Below are positions 27,375 to 37,462 of a stretch of 64,000 bases of DNA, in pieces. This stretch comes from Paenibacillus sp. FSL H7-0331 (GTDB taxonomy: Bacteria > Bacillota > Bacilli > Paenibacillales > NBRC-103111). Each line of letters opens with the position of its first letter. The first letter of the stretch is position 1. A program made the position numbers and the translations under genes. The notes below the pieces were generated by a model. The model did not search any database. It was not told where the DNA came from and was given only the letters and a program-made list of their open reading frames with translations. The stretch lies in contig NZ_MRTH01000009.1 in assembly GCF_001956045.1 (NCBI RefSeq), positions 124,001-188,000 on the forward strand, given 5' to 3'.

Positions 27375-30011
27375 ATGAAAGCCAGTGAAATCCGTTCCAA
27401 ATGGCTCGCATTTTTTGAAAGTAAAGGACACCGCATTGAACCGAGCGCGCCGCTCGTTCCGCACAACGATCCATCCTTACTGTGGATCAACGCAGGGATG
27501 GCACCGCTCAAGGCTTATTTTGACGGACGTATTGTTCCTGAGAATCCGCGGATTGCCAATTCGCAAAAATGTATTCGTACCAATGACATTGAAAATGTCG
27601 GCAAAACACGCCGTCATCATACTTTTTTTGAAATGCTCGGTAACTTTTCAATCGGTGATTATTTTAAAGAAGAGGTTATTACCTGGGCATGGGAATTTCT
27701 GACGAGCCCGGAATGGATCGGCTTTGATCCGGAACGTTTGTCGGTGACGGTGTACCCTGAGGATACCGAAGCTTTTGAATTTTGGAACAAAAAAATCGGG
27801 CTTCCGGAAGAACGGATCTATAAGCTTGAAGAAAACTTTTGGGATATTGGCGAAGGACCTTGCGGACCTTGTACCGAAATTTTTTATGACCGTGGCGATG
27901 CGTATGGGGATTTGAGTGATCCGGAATGCTGGCCTGGCGGAGAAAATGAACGTTTCCTTGAAGTATGGAATCTGGTGTTTTCCCAGTTCAACCATAACAA
28001 AGACGGCAGCTACACACCGTTGCCTAATAAAAATATCGATACAGGAGCAGGTCTGGAGCGTTTTGCCTCGATTTTGCAAAATGTGGACTCCAACTTTGAT
28101 ACGGATTTGTTCATGCCGATTATCGAGCAAACTGCCAAGCTTGCGGGTGTGAAGTACCATGTGAATACAGAAACCGATGTAGCGTTAAAGGTTATTGCCG
28201 ATCATATCCGTACGGTTGCCTTTTCGGTAGGTGACGGCGTGCTTCCTTCCAATGAAGGGCGCGGCTATGTCATTCGTCGTTTACTGCGTCGTGCCGTACG
28301 TTACGGGAAAGTAATCGGTCTCGATAAACCGTTCCTGCACACGCTGACCCCCATTGTTGGTGAAATCATGGGGATGTACTATACGGAGGTTGTCGACAAA
28401 CGTGAGTTTATCGAGAAGGTGATTCGCACCGAAGAGGAGCGTTTCCATGAAACCTTATCCGATGGTTTGGCTATACTTGCTGAATTAACGGAAAAAGCCA
28501 GCTCCGAGGGCAAAACACAGATCAGCGGCGCGGATGCATTCAAGCTGTATGACACGTACGGTTTCCCTTTCGATTTAACAGAGGATTTTGCCTCGGAAAA
28601 AGGTTTGACGGTAGATCGTGAAGGGTTTGACAGCTCAATGCAGGAGCAGCGTAATCGTGCCCGGGCAGCTCGCCAGGATTCGGACAGTATGAAGGTACAG
28701 GGCGGACCACTTGCTGAGCTGACGGTTAAAAGTGAGTTTGTTGGTTATACTGAATTGGTAACTACTGCTAAAGTGATTGCTGTGGTGCATGAGAATCAAT
28801 TTGTCGATTTGGTCGGTTTGGGCGAGACGTGTCAGGTGGTGCTGGATGTCACTCCTTTCTACGCGGAGAGCGGTGGACAGGTGAGCGATCACGGCTATCT
28901 TGCTTCAGGGGATGTCCGTTTAAAAGTAGTAGATGTCAGCAAAGCACCGCATGGTCAGCATGTGCATACTGTTGTAGTTGAATCGGGTGTGCTGCGTAAG
29001 GGTGATACCGTTCAGGCAGCGGTCAGTGAAGAAATGCGCGAGGACATTATCAAAAATCATACGGCCACTCATTTGCTGCATAAAGCTTTGAAAGATGTGC
29101 TGGGTGAGCACGTGAATCAGGCTGGCTCATCGGTAGCTCCAGAGAGATTGCGTTTTGACTTCTCGCATTTCGGCAGCATTACTGCTGAAGAGCTGCAGGA
29201 TGTCGAAAAACGGGTTAACCAGCAAATCTGGAAAAGCACGCAAGTTTCGATTACACTTAAACCAATTGCTGATGCAAAAGCAATGGGGGCGATGGCTTTA
29301 TTTGGTGAGAAATATGGCGATGTTGTCCGTGTTGTTCAAGTAGGCAGCTACAGTCTGGAGTTGTGCGGAGGCTGTCATGTGGCCAACACTAGCCAGATTG
29401 GTCTGTTCAAAATCGTCAGTGAATCAGGGATCGGCTCCGGAGTTCGCCGGATTGAAGCCGTGACTGGCCGTAATGCTTATATGTATATAGATCAACAGCT
29501 GCAGCTGCTGCGTGATTCGTCAGGACTGCTGAAATCCAACATTCAAGAGGTTCCCAAACGAATCGAGGGTCTGTTTGTTCAACTGAAGGAATTGGCAAGA
29601 GAGAATGAATCCCTGAAGTCGAAGCTTGGCAAAATCGAGGCGGGCTCTTTAACGGACCAGTTGAAAACCATTGCAGGAGTACCCGTGCTAGCCGCGCAGG
29701 TCAATGCTGGGGATATGGATTCACTTCGTAGTATTGTGGATCAAATGAAGGTTAAGCTTGGTTCAGCAATCATCGTGTTGGGTGCGATTGCGGATGACAA
29801 AGTGAATCTGGTAGCAGCCGTAACACCGGACCTTGTGGCTCAAGGCTTTCATGCCGGTAAGCTGATCAAGGAAACAGCTGCAATTGTTGGCGGCAGCGGT
29901 GGTGGCCGTCCCGATATGGCGCAAGCAGGAGGCAAGGATGCTTCCCAATTGTCGGCGGCACTGGAGAAGGTAGGACATTTTGTAGAAAATCAAGCGATGT
30001 TGAAAAAATAA
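27375..30011 (+). CDS. alaS: Alanyl-tRNA synthetase
   Basis: An 878-residue class II synthetase with its own editing activity. The N-terminal catalytic part starts [16 protein letters not shown] and has [21 protein letters not shown] and [12 protein letters not shown]. The editing domain (about 560-680) holds the zinc ligands [11 protein letters not shown] and CGGCHV. A C-terminal DHHA1/C-Ala domain ends with [22 protein letters not shown] lies nine bases before ATG 27375. Expression is controlled by the T-box far upstream, and the intervening 670 bases hold repeats. Confidence 0.97.
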   Translation: MKASEIRSKWLAFFESKGHRIEPSAPLVPHNDPSLLWINAGMAPLKAYFDGRIVPENPRIANSQKCIRTNDIENVGKTRRHHTFFEMLGNFSIGDYFKEEVITWAWEFLTSPEWIGFDPERLSVTVYPEDTEAFEFWNKKIGLPEERIYKLEENFWDIGEGPCGPCTEIFYDRGDAYGDLSDPECWPGGENERFLEVWNLVFSQFNHNKDGSYTPLPNKNIDTGAGLERFASILQNVDSNFDTDLFMPIIEQTAKLAGVKYHVNTETDVALKVIADHIRTVAFSVGDGVLPSNEGRGYVIRRLLRRAVRYGKVIGLDKPFLHTLTPIVGEIMGMYYTEVVDKREFIEKVIRTEEERFHETLSDGLAILAELTEKASSEGKTQISGADAFKLYDTYGFPFDLTEDFASEKGLTVDREGFDSSMQEQRNRARAARQDSDSMKVQGGPLAELTVKSEFVGYTELVTTAKVIAVVHENQFVDLVGLGETCQVVLDVTPFYAESGGQVSDHGYLASGDVRLKVVDVSKAPHGQHVHTVVVESGVLRKGDTVQAAVSEEMREDIIKNHTATHLLHKALKDVLGEHVNQAGSSVAPERLRFDFSHFGSITAEELQDVEKRVNQQIWKSTQVSITLKPIADAKAMGAMALFGEKYGDVVRVVQVGSYSLELCGGCHVANTSQIGLFKIVSESGIGSGVRRIEAVTGRNAYMYIDQQLQLLRDSSGLLKSNIQEVPKRIEGLFVQLKELARENESLKSKLGKIEAGSLTDQLKTIAGVPVLAAQVNAGDMDSLRSIVDQMKVKLGSAIIVLGAIADDKVNLVAAVTPDLVAQGFHAGKLIKETAAIVGGSGGGRPDMAQAGGKDASQLSAALEKVGHFVENQAMLKK

Positions 30012-30116
30012 TTTTGCACTGTCAAGAGGAATCTTTCGACAAATAGCGAATATCTAAGTAAGGTAACGTGTTTTGTTAGCTACTATTCATCATTTTTGTT
30101 TCTAGGGGGTGTAGGG

Positions 30117-30380
30117 ATGAGCTCGATGGATAAAACGATGAAGTTCAATGTAAAAGCGGAAGAAATCGAAACATCACCCAAGGAAGTTATATTGGCTGTA
30201 TATGACGCGCTGCAGGAAAAAGGCTATAATCCGATTAATCAAATTGTAGGCTACCTATTATCCGGCGACCCGGCTTATATTCCACGCCATAATAACGCTA
30301 GGAGCATCATTCGCAAGCGCGAACGTGACGAGTTGATTGAAGAGCTGGTCAGATCATATTTGCAGCAGCATAAATCATAA
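30117..30380 (+). CDS. ireB: IreB family regulatory protein (UPF0297/YrzL)
   Basis: An 87-residue protein with the UPF0297/DUF965 sequence: [61 protein letters not shown]. In Enterococcus, IreB is a substrate of the IreK Ser/Thr kinase and affects cephalosporin resistance; the phosphorylated Thr residues lie near the N-terminus, where a TMKF segment is also present. GGGGG precedes ATG 30117; the upstream TTG at 30096 would overlap it. The ireB-ruvX-yrzB order is conserved in Firmicutes. Confidence 0.9.
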   Translation: MSSMDKTMKFNVKAEEIETSPKEVILAVYDALQEKGYNPINQIVGYLLSGDPAYIPRHNNARSIIRKRERDELIEELVRSYLQQHKS

Positions 30381-30441
30381 GATGCAGGGCAGGAAATTTA
30401 AAATATCACATGATTGCCTGCCGTTGGGAGTTTAGCATAAG

Positions 30442-30861
30442 ATGGAACGTTTGATGGGTTTGGATTACGGAGACAAAACGATAGGTATCGCCCTTAGTGA
30501 CGAATTGGGCTGGACAGCTCAAGGTCTTGAGGTCATCCGGAGAACAAGCTCAGAGAAAGATATGGCAAGACTTCGTGAATTGATTGCGCAGTACAACGTT
30601 CACGGACTTGTCGTAGGCTTGCCCAAGAATATGAACAATACCATAGGTCCTCGTGCAGAGCTGTGTATCGCTTTTGCCGAGTCCCTGCGAGAAATTTTCG
30701 CATTGCCCGTACATCTATGGGATGAGCGGTTGACAACGGCCTCTGCACAGCGTGTGCTGATTGATGCTGATGTCAGCCGCAAGAAAAGAAAGCAAGTCAT
30801 CGATAAGATGGCAGCTGCGCTCATTTTGCAAAATTATATGGATTCCAATACGAAGAGGTGA
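30442..30861 (+). CDS. ruvX: RuvX/YqgF family Holliday junction resolvase-like nuclease
   Basis: A 139-residue RNase H-fold protein. It has the start motif [21 protein letters not shown], with the catalytic Asp in LDYG, then [17 protein letters not shown] and [17 protein letters not shown], where the second acidic residue lies. The family resolves Holliday junctions or processes pre-16S rRNA. It lies 61 bases after ireB. Its TGA stop falls five bases before the GTG of the next gene. Confidence 0.92.
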   Translation: MERLMGLDYGDKTIGIALSDELGWTAQGLEVIRRTSSEKDMARLRELIAQYNVHGLVVGLPKNMNNTIGPRAELCIAFAESLREIFALPVHLWDERLTTASAQRVLIDADVSRKKRKQVIDKMAAALILQNYMDSNTKR

Positions 30862-30866
30862 TTGGC

Positions 30867-31178
30867 GTGACTAAAGAAGAACAACTTCAAGAAGAAGAAC
30901 CGGAAATTATTTATATCCCGGATGAAGAAGGTAATGAAGAAGAGTTTGAAGTCATTATGAAGTTCGAGGTTGACGGTTCCGATAAAAAGTACATGATGGT
31001 TGTGCCGGTCGACGCGGAAGAGGAATCCGATGAGGTGTATGCTTTCCGTTATGAAGAAGACGGAGACGACCTGCAGTTGTTTACGATCGATAACGAAGAA
31101 GAATGGAATATTGTCGAAGAGACCTTTAATACATTGATGGATGAGGATGTCGAAGAGGAAGAAGAAGACTCCAATTAA
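30867..31178 (+). CDS. DUF1292 family protein (YrzB-like)
   Basis: A 103-residue, very acidic protein. The DUF1292 core is seen in DEEGNEEEFEVIMKFEVDGSDKKYMMVVPVDAEEESDEVYAFRYEED, followed by WNIVEETFNTLMDED. GTG 30867 lies seven bases after GAGGTG; the in-frame GTG at 30858 overlaps the ruvX stop. The biological role of the family is not known to me. It sits in the conserved ireB-ruvX-yrzB-mltG string. Confidence 0.85.
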   Translation: MTKEEQLQEEEPEIIYIPDEEGNEEEFEVIMKFEVDGSDKKYMMVVPVDAEEESDEVYAFRYEEDGDDLQLFTIDNEEEWNIVEETFNTLMDEDVEEEEEDSN

Positions 31179-31205
31179 TTGAAACGACAACAGGAGGCGT
31201 TCTTT

Positions 31206-31511
31206 TTGTTCACATTAAAGGATGTAAAGTTAATAAGTCAGTTGCGCAGCACCTACGGAGATGATATTATCTTGTATGATGATAATGAACAATCCGTTGT
31301 TTACAAGCTGCTTACTGAGTTTCAACTGGGTGATCAAGGCTATGCGGTTGTGAAGCAGGATCAGCCTGTTATTGGAGAGCCTGAGGTTTTCCGGGTTACA
31401 ACAGGCCCAGATGGAGAGCTTGAGCTGGAAACCATAGATGATGATGACGAATGGGAAAACGTGACTGAGCTATATGATGAGATGACGTTTTCTGAGGATA
31501 GTGCGTTGTAA
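31206..31511 (+). CDS. Second DUF1292-like protein
   Basis: A 101-residue acidic protein with a core resembling DUF1292 (SVVYKLLTEFQLGDQGYAVVKQ, then EVFRVTTGPDGELELETIDDDDEWENVTELYDEM). AGGAGG lies eight bases before TTG 31206, which gives MFTLKDVKLISQLRSTYGDD; the longer frame from 31179 would place this site inside the gene. Its position right after the YrzB-like gene suggests an ancient duplication or two related partners. Confidence 0.75.
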   Translation: MFTLKDVKLISQLRSTYGDDIILYDDNEQSVVYKLLTEFQLGDQGYAVVKQDQPVIGEPEVFRVTTGPDGELELETIDDDDEWENVTELYDEMTFSEDSAL

Positions 31512-31595
31512 ACAAGATGTTGGTTTCAAACGGAGTGAGCGGAGACAATCCGCTCTTTTTCGTTGTTTATGCGTACTTGGTCGAAAGGAGTAGTA

Positions 31596-32681
31596 GTGGC
31601 ACCGTTCAGTAGAGTGAAAACCATTATAGGTACATTGATTGTGATAGTTTTAATAGTAGTCGTAGTAGCTTCTGTAGGCACGACTTTATATGTGAAGCAA
31701 GCCTTACAGCCTGTTCCTGAATCCTCTAAACCGCAAACGATTATGATCCCACCAGGTATGAGCCCGTTCTCCATTGCTGAGCTGTTGGAACGTAAAGGTT
31801 TGATTCGCAGTGCACGAATTTTTACTTATTATTTGAAATATGTTCAGCAGGGCAGTAAATTTCAGGCAGGCGAATATGAAATGCTTCCCGGGATGACCAA
31901 CGATGCCATTATTGATACTTTAAATAAAGGTTTAACAGTTAAAGAGCAGGGGATCAAGCTTACCGTACCCGAGGGTTACACCGTAAGGCAGATCGCGGAT
32001 AAGGTTCAACAGCAATTTGGAATCGATCCGGCATTATTCATAGAGAAGGCACAGCAGGAGAGTCACTTTACGGCCCAAGTATTCACGAAAATGGCAAATC
32101 AAGCACAGCTGAAAAGCAGGCTGGAGGGGTATTTGTTTCCTGAGACTTACGAATGGAGCAAAGACATTAAAGTGGAGGATATGCTCAATAATATGATGCT
32201 GGAGCTCGACAAGAAGCTGGAGCAGCTTCCGGACAACTGGCAGCAAGCGATGGCGGACCGTGGACAAAGCTTTCATGAGATGCTGACCATTGCTTCGTTG
32301 ATCGAACGTGAGGCTGTATTGGATGAAGAGCGTCCTCTCGTCAGCGGCGTCATTCATAATCGATTGCGCAAGAAGATGGAGCTGCAAATCGATGCCACTG
32401 TTCAATACTTGTTTGATAAGCCAAAGGATCGATTATTTGAAAAGGATTTGCAGACGGAAAGTCCGTATAACACTTATTTGCACAAAGGCTTGCCACCTGG
32501 TCCTATTGCGAGCCCAAGTCTTTCGTCAATTAAAGCGGCGATATACCCGGCAGACAACAACTACCTGTATTATGTCACGAAAAAGGATGGCACCAAAGCG
32601 CATTACTTTGGCGAAACCTTTGATCAGCACCAAAAAAATATAGCGGTCAGCAAGAAAAACGAAAGTACGCTTAAAAAGTAA
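31596..32681 (+). CDS. mltG: Endolytic murein transglycosylase MltG (YceG-like)
   Basis: A 361-residue membrane-anchored lytic transglycosylase that cuts nascent glycan strands and so limits their length. The membrane segment is at about residues 11-33. A LysM-like part follows (IMIPPGMSPFSIAELLERKGLI). The catalytic domain has GYLFPETYEW, then IASLIEREAVLDEERPLVSGVIHNRL with the catalytic Glu in IERE, and PYNTYLHKGLPPGPIASPSLSSIKAA. AAAGGAG lies five bases before GTG 31596; the longer frame from 31563 is rejected. The position matches yrrL of B. subtilis. Confidence 0.93.
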   Translation: MAPFSRVKTIIGTLIVIVLIVVVVASVGTTLYVKQALQPVPESSKPQTIMIPPGMSPFSIAELLERKGLIRSARIFTYYLKYVQQGSKFQAGEYEMLPGMTNDAIIDTLNKGLTVKEQGIKLTVPEGYTVRQIADKVQQQFGIDPALFIEKAQQESHFTAQVFTKMANQAQLKSRLEGYLFPETYEWSKDIKVEDMLNNMMLELDKKLEQLPDNWQQAMADRGQSFHEMLTIASLIEREAVLDEERPLVSGVIHNRLRKKMELQIDATVQYLFDKPKDRLFEKDLQTESPYNTYLHKGLPPGPIASPSLSSIKAAIYPADNNYLYYVTKKDGTKAHYFGETFDQHQKNIAVSKKNESTLKK

Positions 32682-32707
32682 TTTTTTTATTGAAGGGTGA
32701 GAGTACA

Positions 32708-33637
32708 ATGAAAAAACCAGAACTGTACATTTCTGCCGGAACAGCAGAAGAAGCACGGCGTTATGTAGAGGCCGGAGCCGATGCGGTATCGGTCGGTGAG
32801 CACCGTTATGGCATGCGGTTATCTGGCGAGGTCATGCTGGACGAGTTAAGTGATTTAATTCCCTGGTGCCATGAACGTGGTGCCAAGGTATATGTGATGG
32901 TTAACAAAATTATCGATAACGAGATGCTTGCGCAGCTTCCGGATTATTTACAACGTGTGCAGCAACTGCAGGCAGATGCGGTTGTATTCGGCGATCCAGC
33001 CGTTTTAATAGCAATGCGCCAGGCTGCACCGGGTTTGCCGCTGCATTGGAATGCCGAAATGACTTCCACGAATTATGAAACAGCCAATTATTGGGGCTCC
33101 AAGGGATCGAGGCGGGTCGTCTTGGCCCGGGAACTGAATATGGATGAAACCCTTGAAATAAAAAGCAAGCTGCCGCACATGGAAGTACAGGTGCAGGTGC
33201 ACGGCATTACGAATATATACCATTCCAAACGCAGCCTGGTAACCAATTACGAGGACCATCAGGGACGCGAACAAGGCGCATCGAAGGGGCTTGAGGATGG
33301 ACTGTTTCTGATCGAGCAGGAACGTAAGGATGAGCGTTATCCGCTGTACGAGGACGAGAATGGTACGCATATTATGAGCTCTGATGATATTTGTATGCTT
33401 GAAAACCTGCATGAGCTGATTGAAGGTCATATCGATAGCTTGAAAATTGAAGGCTTATTAAAGTCACCTGAATACAACGAAGCTGTAATCAAAGGGTATC
33501 GCCTGGCGATTGATACCTTCTGCTCTGACCCGGAAAACTACGTATTCGAAGAACAATGGGTGGATGCAATTCGTGAGCTGCAGGACCCAAGACGTGAGCT
33601 GACGTTCGGCTTTTTCTTTAAAGAACAAGTGTATTAA
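32708..33637 (+). CDS. U32 family protein, TrhP1-like (tRNA U34 hydroxylation)
   Basis: A 309-residue U32-family protein: ELYISAGTAEEARRYVEAGADAVSVGEHRYGMRL, VYVMVNKIIDNEML, and the C-terminal ESLKIEGLLKSPEYNEAVIKGYR-like stretch (DSLKIEGLLKSPEYNEAV). It lacks the cysteine cluster of the second U32 protein. In B. subtilis the pair YrrN/YrrO is needed for prephenate-dependent 5-hydroxyuridine at tRNA position 34. Start ATG 32708 has AAGGGTGAG upstream. It is probably cotranscribed with mltG and the next gene. Old databases list it as a peptidase or protease, which is likely wrong here. Confidence 0.85.
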   Translation: MKKPELYISAGTAEEARRYVEAGADAVSVGEHRYGMRLSGEVMLDELSDLIPWCHERGAKVYVMVNKIIDNEMLAQLPDYLQRVQQLQADAVVFGDPAVLIAMRQAAPGLPLHWNAEMTSTNYETANYWGSKGSRRVVLARELNMDETLEIKSKLPHMEVQVQVHGITNIYHSKRSLVTNYEDHQGREQGASKGLEDGLFLIEQERKDERYPLYEDENGTHIMSSDDICMLENLHELIEGHIDSLKIEGLLKSPEYNEAVIKGYRLAIDTFCSDPENYVFEEQWVDAIRELQDPRRELTFGFFFKEQVY

Positions 33638-33670
33638 ACTAGAATTGGATAGGTAAAAGGAGTGATCGTG

Positions 33671-34951
33671 ATGACGATGATACAGCAGCAGCTTCTTGGC
33701 AAGCGAGTACGTCTGGATAAACCGGAGCTACTGGCCCCGGCTGGTAATCTGGAAAAGCTGAAATTTGCTGTCCATTATGGAGCTGACGCCGTCTATATTG
33801 GGGGTCAGCAGTATGGACTGCGTTCCAATGCGGATAATTTTTCATTCGATGAGATGCGCGAAGGTGTGGAATTTGCAGAACGTTACGGGGCCAAAGTGTT
33901 CGTTGCTACTAATATTTATGCCCATAATGAAGATATCGAAGGGTTGGAGACCTATTTACGAGGTATTCAGGATGCTGGTGTAGCAGCGATTATTGTCGCG
34001 GACCCGGTTATTATTGAAACCTGTAAGCGGGTTGCTCCCAAGCTTGAAATTCATTTGAGTACCCAGCAGTCTACGATGAACTGGCAGGCTGTGCAATTTT
34101 GGAAGGAAGAAGGCGTGGATCGTGTTGTGCTCGCGCGTGAAGCGAGTATGCAGGAAATTGAAGATATCAAGAAAAACGTCCATGTGGAGATCGAGGTTTT
34201 CGTTCATGGCGCGATGTGCAGCTCCTATTCAGGGCGCTGTGTCTTATCCAACCATTTTACCGACCGTGATTCTAACCGTGGTGGCTGCTCGCAATCCTGT
34301 AGATGGAAATATGATTTGTTTACAACGGAGCAGGATCAGCAGATCGGGATTAAGGAGCTTCCTTTATTTCAGGCCGAGGACGACGCCTTTTCGATGAGCT
34401 CCAAGGACTTATCGATGATCGAGCATATTCCTGAGCTGGTACGCTCGGGTGTAGATAGCTTCAAAATCGAAGGCCGGATGAAAAGCGTTCACTATGTGGC
34501 TACAGTCGTTAATGCATACCGTCAAGCGATCGATGCATATTTTGCTGATCCTGAACATTATGAGATGAAGCCCGAATGGCTTTACGAAATCCAGAAGGCT
34601 GCCAATCGGCCTTTGAATACAGGATTTTTCTATGAGCATCCGGATCATGAAGACCATATCTTTGAGCCGGAGGATAAAGCAGCGCCTTATGATTTTGTAG
34701 GTGTAGTCACAGCTTATGATGCGGACAGCGGCATAGCGACCATTCAGCAGCGTAATCATTTTAAGCCGGGTCAAGAGATTGAATTTTTTGGACCTACGGG
34801 AACCTTTTTCAAGCAAAACGTTCCTGCTATCTATGATGAATCGGGGCAAGAACTCGATGCAGCGCGGCACCCTCTTCAATCGATCCGGATGAAGCTGGAT
34901 CAGCCCGTTCAACCTATGGATATGATGCGTAAAAGAATGCGCAAAGCATAA
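33671..34951 (+). CDS. U32 family protein, TrhP2-like (tRNA U34 hydroxylation)
   Basis: A 426-residue U32-family protein with KPELLAPAGNLEKLKFAVHYGADAVYIGG at the N-terminus. Next comes VEIEVFVHGAMCSSYSGRCVLSN with CSQSC just after it: four cysteines near residues 183-215 that probably hold an Fe-S cluster. SGVDSFKIEGRMKSVHYVATV follows, and then a C-terminal domain (YDFVGVVTAYDADSG). AAAGGAG lies eight bases before ATG 33671. With the preceding gene it matches the YrrN/YrrO pair. The methyltransferase gene trmR (yrrM), which sits next to the pair in B. subtilis, is not here. Confidence 0.88.
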   Translation: MTMIQQQLLGKRVRLDKPELLAPAGNLEKLKFAVHYGADAVYIGGQQYGLRSNADNFSFDEMREGVEFAERYGAKVFVATNIYAHNEDIEGLETYLRGIQDAGVAAIIVADPVIIETCKRVAPKLEIHLSTQQSTMNWQAVQFWKEEGVDRVVLAREASMQEIEDIKKNVHVEIEVFVHGAMCSSYSGRCVLSNHFTDRDSNRGGCSQSCRWKYDLFTTEQDQQIGIKELPLFQAEDDAFSMSSKDLSMIEHIPELVRSGVDSFKIEGRMKSVHYVATVVNAYRQAIDAYFADPEHYEMKPEWLYEIQKAANRPLNTGFFYEHPDHEDHIFEPEDKAAPYDFVGVVTAYDADSGIATIQQRNHFKPGQEIEFFGPTGTFFKQNVPAIYDESGQELDAARHPLQSIRMKLDQPVQPMDMMRKRMRKA

Positions 34952-34964
34952 AAACGGATAAAAG

Positions 34965-34992
34965 AAGCCTCTAACTCCTGAGGCTTTTTTTG
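34965..34992 (+). terminator. Terminator after the U32 pair
   Basis: AAGCCTC...GAGGCTT with an eight-base loop and a run of seven T. Confidence 0.85.
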
Positions 34993-35226
34993 TCTAGGGT
35001 CATAATACCCATGGACAGTAATGGAAAAAAGTAATATGATCCAAATGGTCGAAAAAAATGCAAAAATCGCCAAAAAATTTAAAAATGAAGCATTTGGACT
35101 ATTTTATTTCCAATGAAAGCGATTTATAAAAAGGAATTACAAAAACGATGTCGAATATCATTTTTAATGTTATTATGTCATCACTATTGTGCAGAAGAAA
35201 CTATATCAGATTAGGTGGTGGTTCCT

Positions 35227-37398
35227 TTGAAAGGAATACTGTCTGTGCTCAACGAATGGACAGCAAAAATCGGCAATTTCTTTAAAAATCTTATGTCAAA
35301 AAATGAATCCAACAAAGGAGCTTCGAGTTCACAGCATATGAAAAATTCGATGAGTGGTCTTCGTTTGGAAAATCCAATTAAATCCGTCGGCATGAAATTA
35401 TTTTTAATTTTTCTCGTGAGCATTCTCTTTTTCGTATTGACAGTAGGATTCACGTCGTACAACATTTCCAAAGGTGTGATTCAGAAAAAGGTAGCAGATG
35501 CTTCTGAGCAGACGATCATTCAGGCAGGTCAAAAGCTGGATATCATGTACACGGTCTATGAGGATCTGTCGATGCAAATTTTGTTGGACGACGAGATGAA
35601 AAGGCTGCTTGTTGACTCGGAAGCCGTTAATAAAGGAAGCTATGATTATTTGCAAATGCGCCAAAAAATCAGTGATAAATTAAACGTGTATACATACTCG
35701 AACAAAACGATTAAAGCTTTGCATTTATTTCGTCCTACAGGTGAGCCTATCGCCGCTTCGGGAGGCTCTACAAGCAAAGAAACTTTGATTCAGGAACCGT
35801 GGTTCAAAAAAATTACGGATGACAACGGTCGTGCCTCCTGGATCGAAACTAGAACCTCAGGCTTTGTAGATACATCCTCAGGAAGCAACACCGCGGCCTT
35901 TGCTCTTGGACGTGTATTGAAAAATACTTCCACCAACAGCACACAAGCGGTTCTGCTTATGGAAATTAACGTAGATGCTGTAGGAAAAGAATTAGCTGAT
36001 ATTCAAATGGGTGAAGGTGGACAAACCATTATTATTACCCCTGAAATGAATATAGCTTATGCTACTGATAAAGCTGCTATTGGCAAGCCGACCGTTTTGG
36101 ATATCACTCCTGATATTCTGAAGGATGAAGCGCGCAGCGCGATGAATGGTAAAAAGGACTTGCAGCTGGTGTACTATAAATCGGCCAAAACAGGGTGGTA
36201 CCTGCTGGGTGCAATGCCAATTGCTGAGCTTGTTAAGGATGCTAAGGCTATTTCCAATGTTACATGGATTATGGCACTCGTAGCAGCATTGATTGCTGTA
36301 GGTATCGGGATTCTGGTAGCCAAAATGATTGGAAAGCCTGTGATTATGCTTCGTAACCTGATGAAAGAAGGAGAACAGGGGAATCTGACTGTTCGGATGA
36401 ATGTTCAATCACAGGATGAGATCGGCCAATTGGGTCATAGCTTTAATCAGATGATGGAGAAAATTACCGTACTGGTTCAGCAAACCAATCGTTCGGCTCA
36501 AGAAGTATTAGAGACTGCAACCGAGTTATCGGATGCGTCCAAGAAAACGGCTACTTCCGCTAAGGAAATTGCGATTGCCACAGAAGAAATAGCCGGAGGA
36601 GCTTCAAGCTTGGCGGTTGAATCGGAACGTGGTAATGAGTTGACACATAGCATCGGCATGCAAATGAAAGCTGTCGTCAATTCCAATATTGTCATGGGTA
36701 CAGCTGCAACAGACGTTCAGAAATCCAGTGAACAAGGTATTCAATACATGTCCGAGCTGATTCTGAAAACGAATGCTACCGAAGAAATGACCAGGAATAT
36801 GGTTGAAAAAGTCGATAATCTGAAAGAAAGCACGCGCTCCATCCGTAAAATTCTTGAAGTATTGAGCAATGTCTCCAAGCAAACCAATATATTGTCCCTT
36901 AACGCAACTATCGAAGCTGCCCGTGCGGGTGCTGCCGGTAAAGGTTTCATGGTTGTTGCTGACGAAATTCGCAAGCTTGCTGATCAATCTCGTCAATCGA
37001 TTGCAATCGTTGGACAAATAACCGAGACGATTCAAAAGGAAATTGATGAAACGGTCAAAGCTTTATCGAATGCGTACCCGATTTTTCAGGAACAGATCTT
37101 GTCTGTAAAAGAAGCTGATTTGATCTTTAAGGAAGTACAGAGTCATATGGGCGGATTTATTGGACAGCTATCCGAGGTAACAGAATCAATCAGCCAGCTT
37201 GATGCGTCCCAATTGGTTCTTAATGACGCGATGACTAATGTTAGCGCGGTTGCAGAGGAATCCTCGGCAACATCACAGGAAGTCGCATCACTCAGCTCCG
37301 AGCAGTTGAACATTAGCTCCGGTTTGGTTCGTTTGTCAGACAAGCTTGAGCAGTTATCCAACTCGCTGCAAGAATCTCTTTCCAAATTTGATGTTTAA
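35227..37398 (+). CDS. Methyl-accepting chemotaxis protein with extracellular Cache-type sensor
   Basis: A transmembrane chemoreceptor of about 723 residues. A cytoplasmic N-terminal segment of about 55 residues precedes TM1 (LFLIFLVSILFFVLTVGF). A dCache-like sensor spans about 80-330, TM2 lies near 343-367, HAMP at about 365-420, and a long signalling domain runs to the end. The kinase-contact tip is QTNILSLNATIEAARAGAAG near residue 550, followed by GFMVVADEIRKLADQSRQS. AGGTGG lies eight bases before TTG 35227; the in-frame GTGs at 35215 and 35218 overlap that site. Ligand unknown. The 270-base gap upstream is AT-rich without an obvious feature. Confidence 0.9.
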   Translation: MKGILSVLNEWTAKIGNFFKNLMSKNESNKGASSSQHMKNSMSGLRLENPIKSVGMKLFLIFLVSILFFVLTVGFTSYNISKGVIQKKVADASEQTIIQAGQKLDIMYTVYEDLSMQILLDDEMKRLLVDSEAVNKGSYDYLQMRQKISDKLNVYTYSNKTIKALHLFRPTGEPIAASGGSTSKETLIQEPWFKKITDDNGRASWIETRTSGFVDTSSGSNTAAFALGRVLKNTSTNSTQAVLLMEINVDAVGKELADIQMGEGGQTIIITPEMNIAYATDKAAIGKPTVLDITPDILKDEARSAMNGKKDLQLVYYKSAKTGWYLLGAMPIAELVKDAKAISNVTWIMALVAALIAVGIGILVAKMIGKPVIMLRNLMKEGEQGNLTVRMNVQSQDEIGQLGHSFNQMMEKITVLVQQTNRSAQEVLETATELSDASKKTATSAKEIAIATEEIAGGASSLAVESERGNELTHSIGMQMKAVVNSNIVMGTAATDVQKSSEQGIQYMSELILKTNATEEMTRNMVEKVDNLKESTRSIRKILEVLSNVSKQTNILSLNATIEAARAGAAGKGFMVVADEIRKLADQSRQSIAIVGQITETIQKEIDETVKALSNAYPIFQEQILSVKEADLIFKEVQSHMGGFIGQLSEVTESISQLDASQLVLNDAMTNVSAVAEESSATSQEVASLSSEQLNISSGLVRLSDKLEQLSNSLQESLSKFDV

Positions 37399-37421
37399 TT
37401 AAGCTGATGATGGCATGCAGC

Positions 37422-37462
37422 AAAAAACCTCCAACCACTTAAAAATGGTTTGGAGGTTTTTC
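37422..37462. terminator. Bidirectional terminator between the chemoreceptor and epimerase genes
   Basis: AAAAACCTCC-AACCA and TGGTT-GGAGGTTTTT around an A-rich loop, serving the two convergent genes. It slightly touches the 3' end region of the minus-strand gene. Confidence 0.85.

Noticed and set aside
32708..34951. Collagenase-like protease function for the U32 proteins
   Set aside because: The pair matches the YrrN/YrrO tRNA-modification type by position and Cys pattern; the peptidase name is a legacy annotation.
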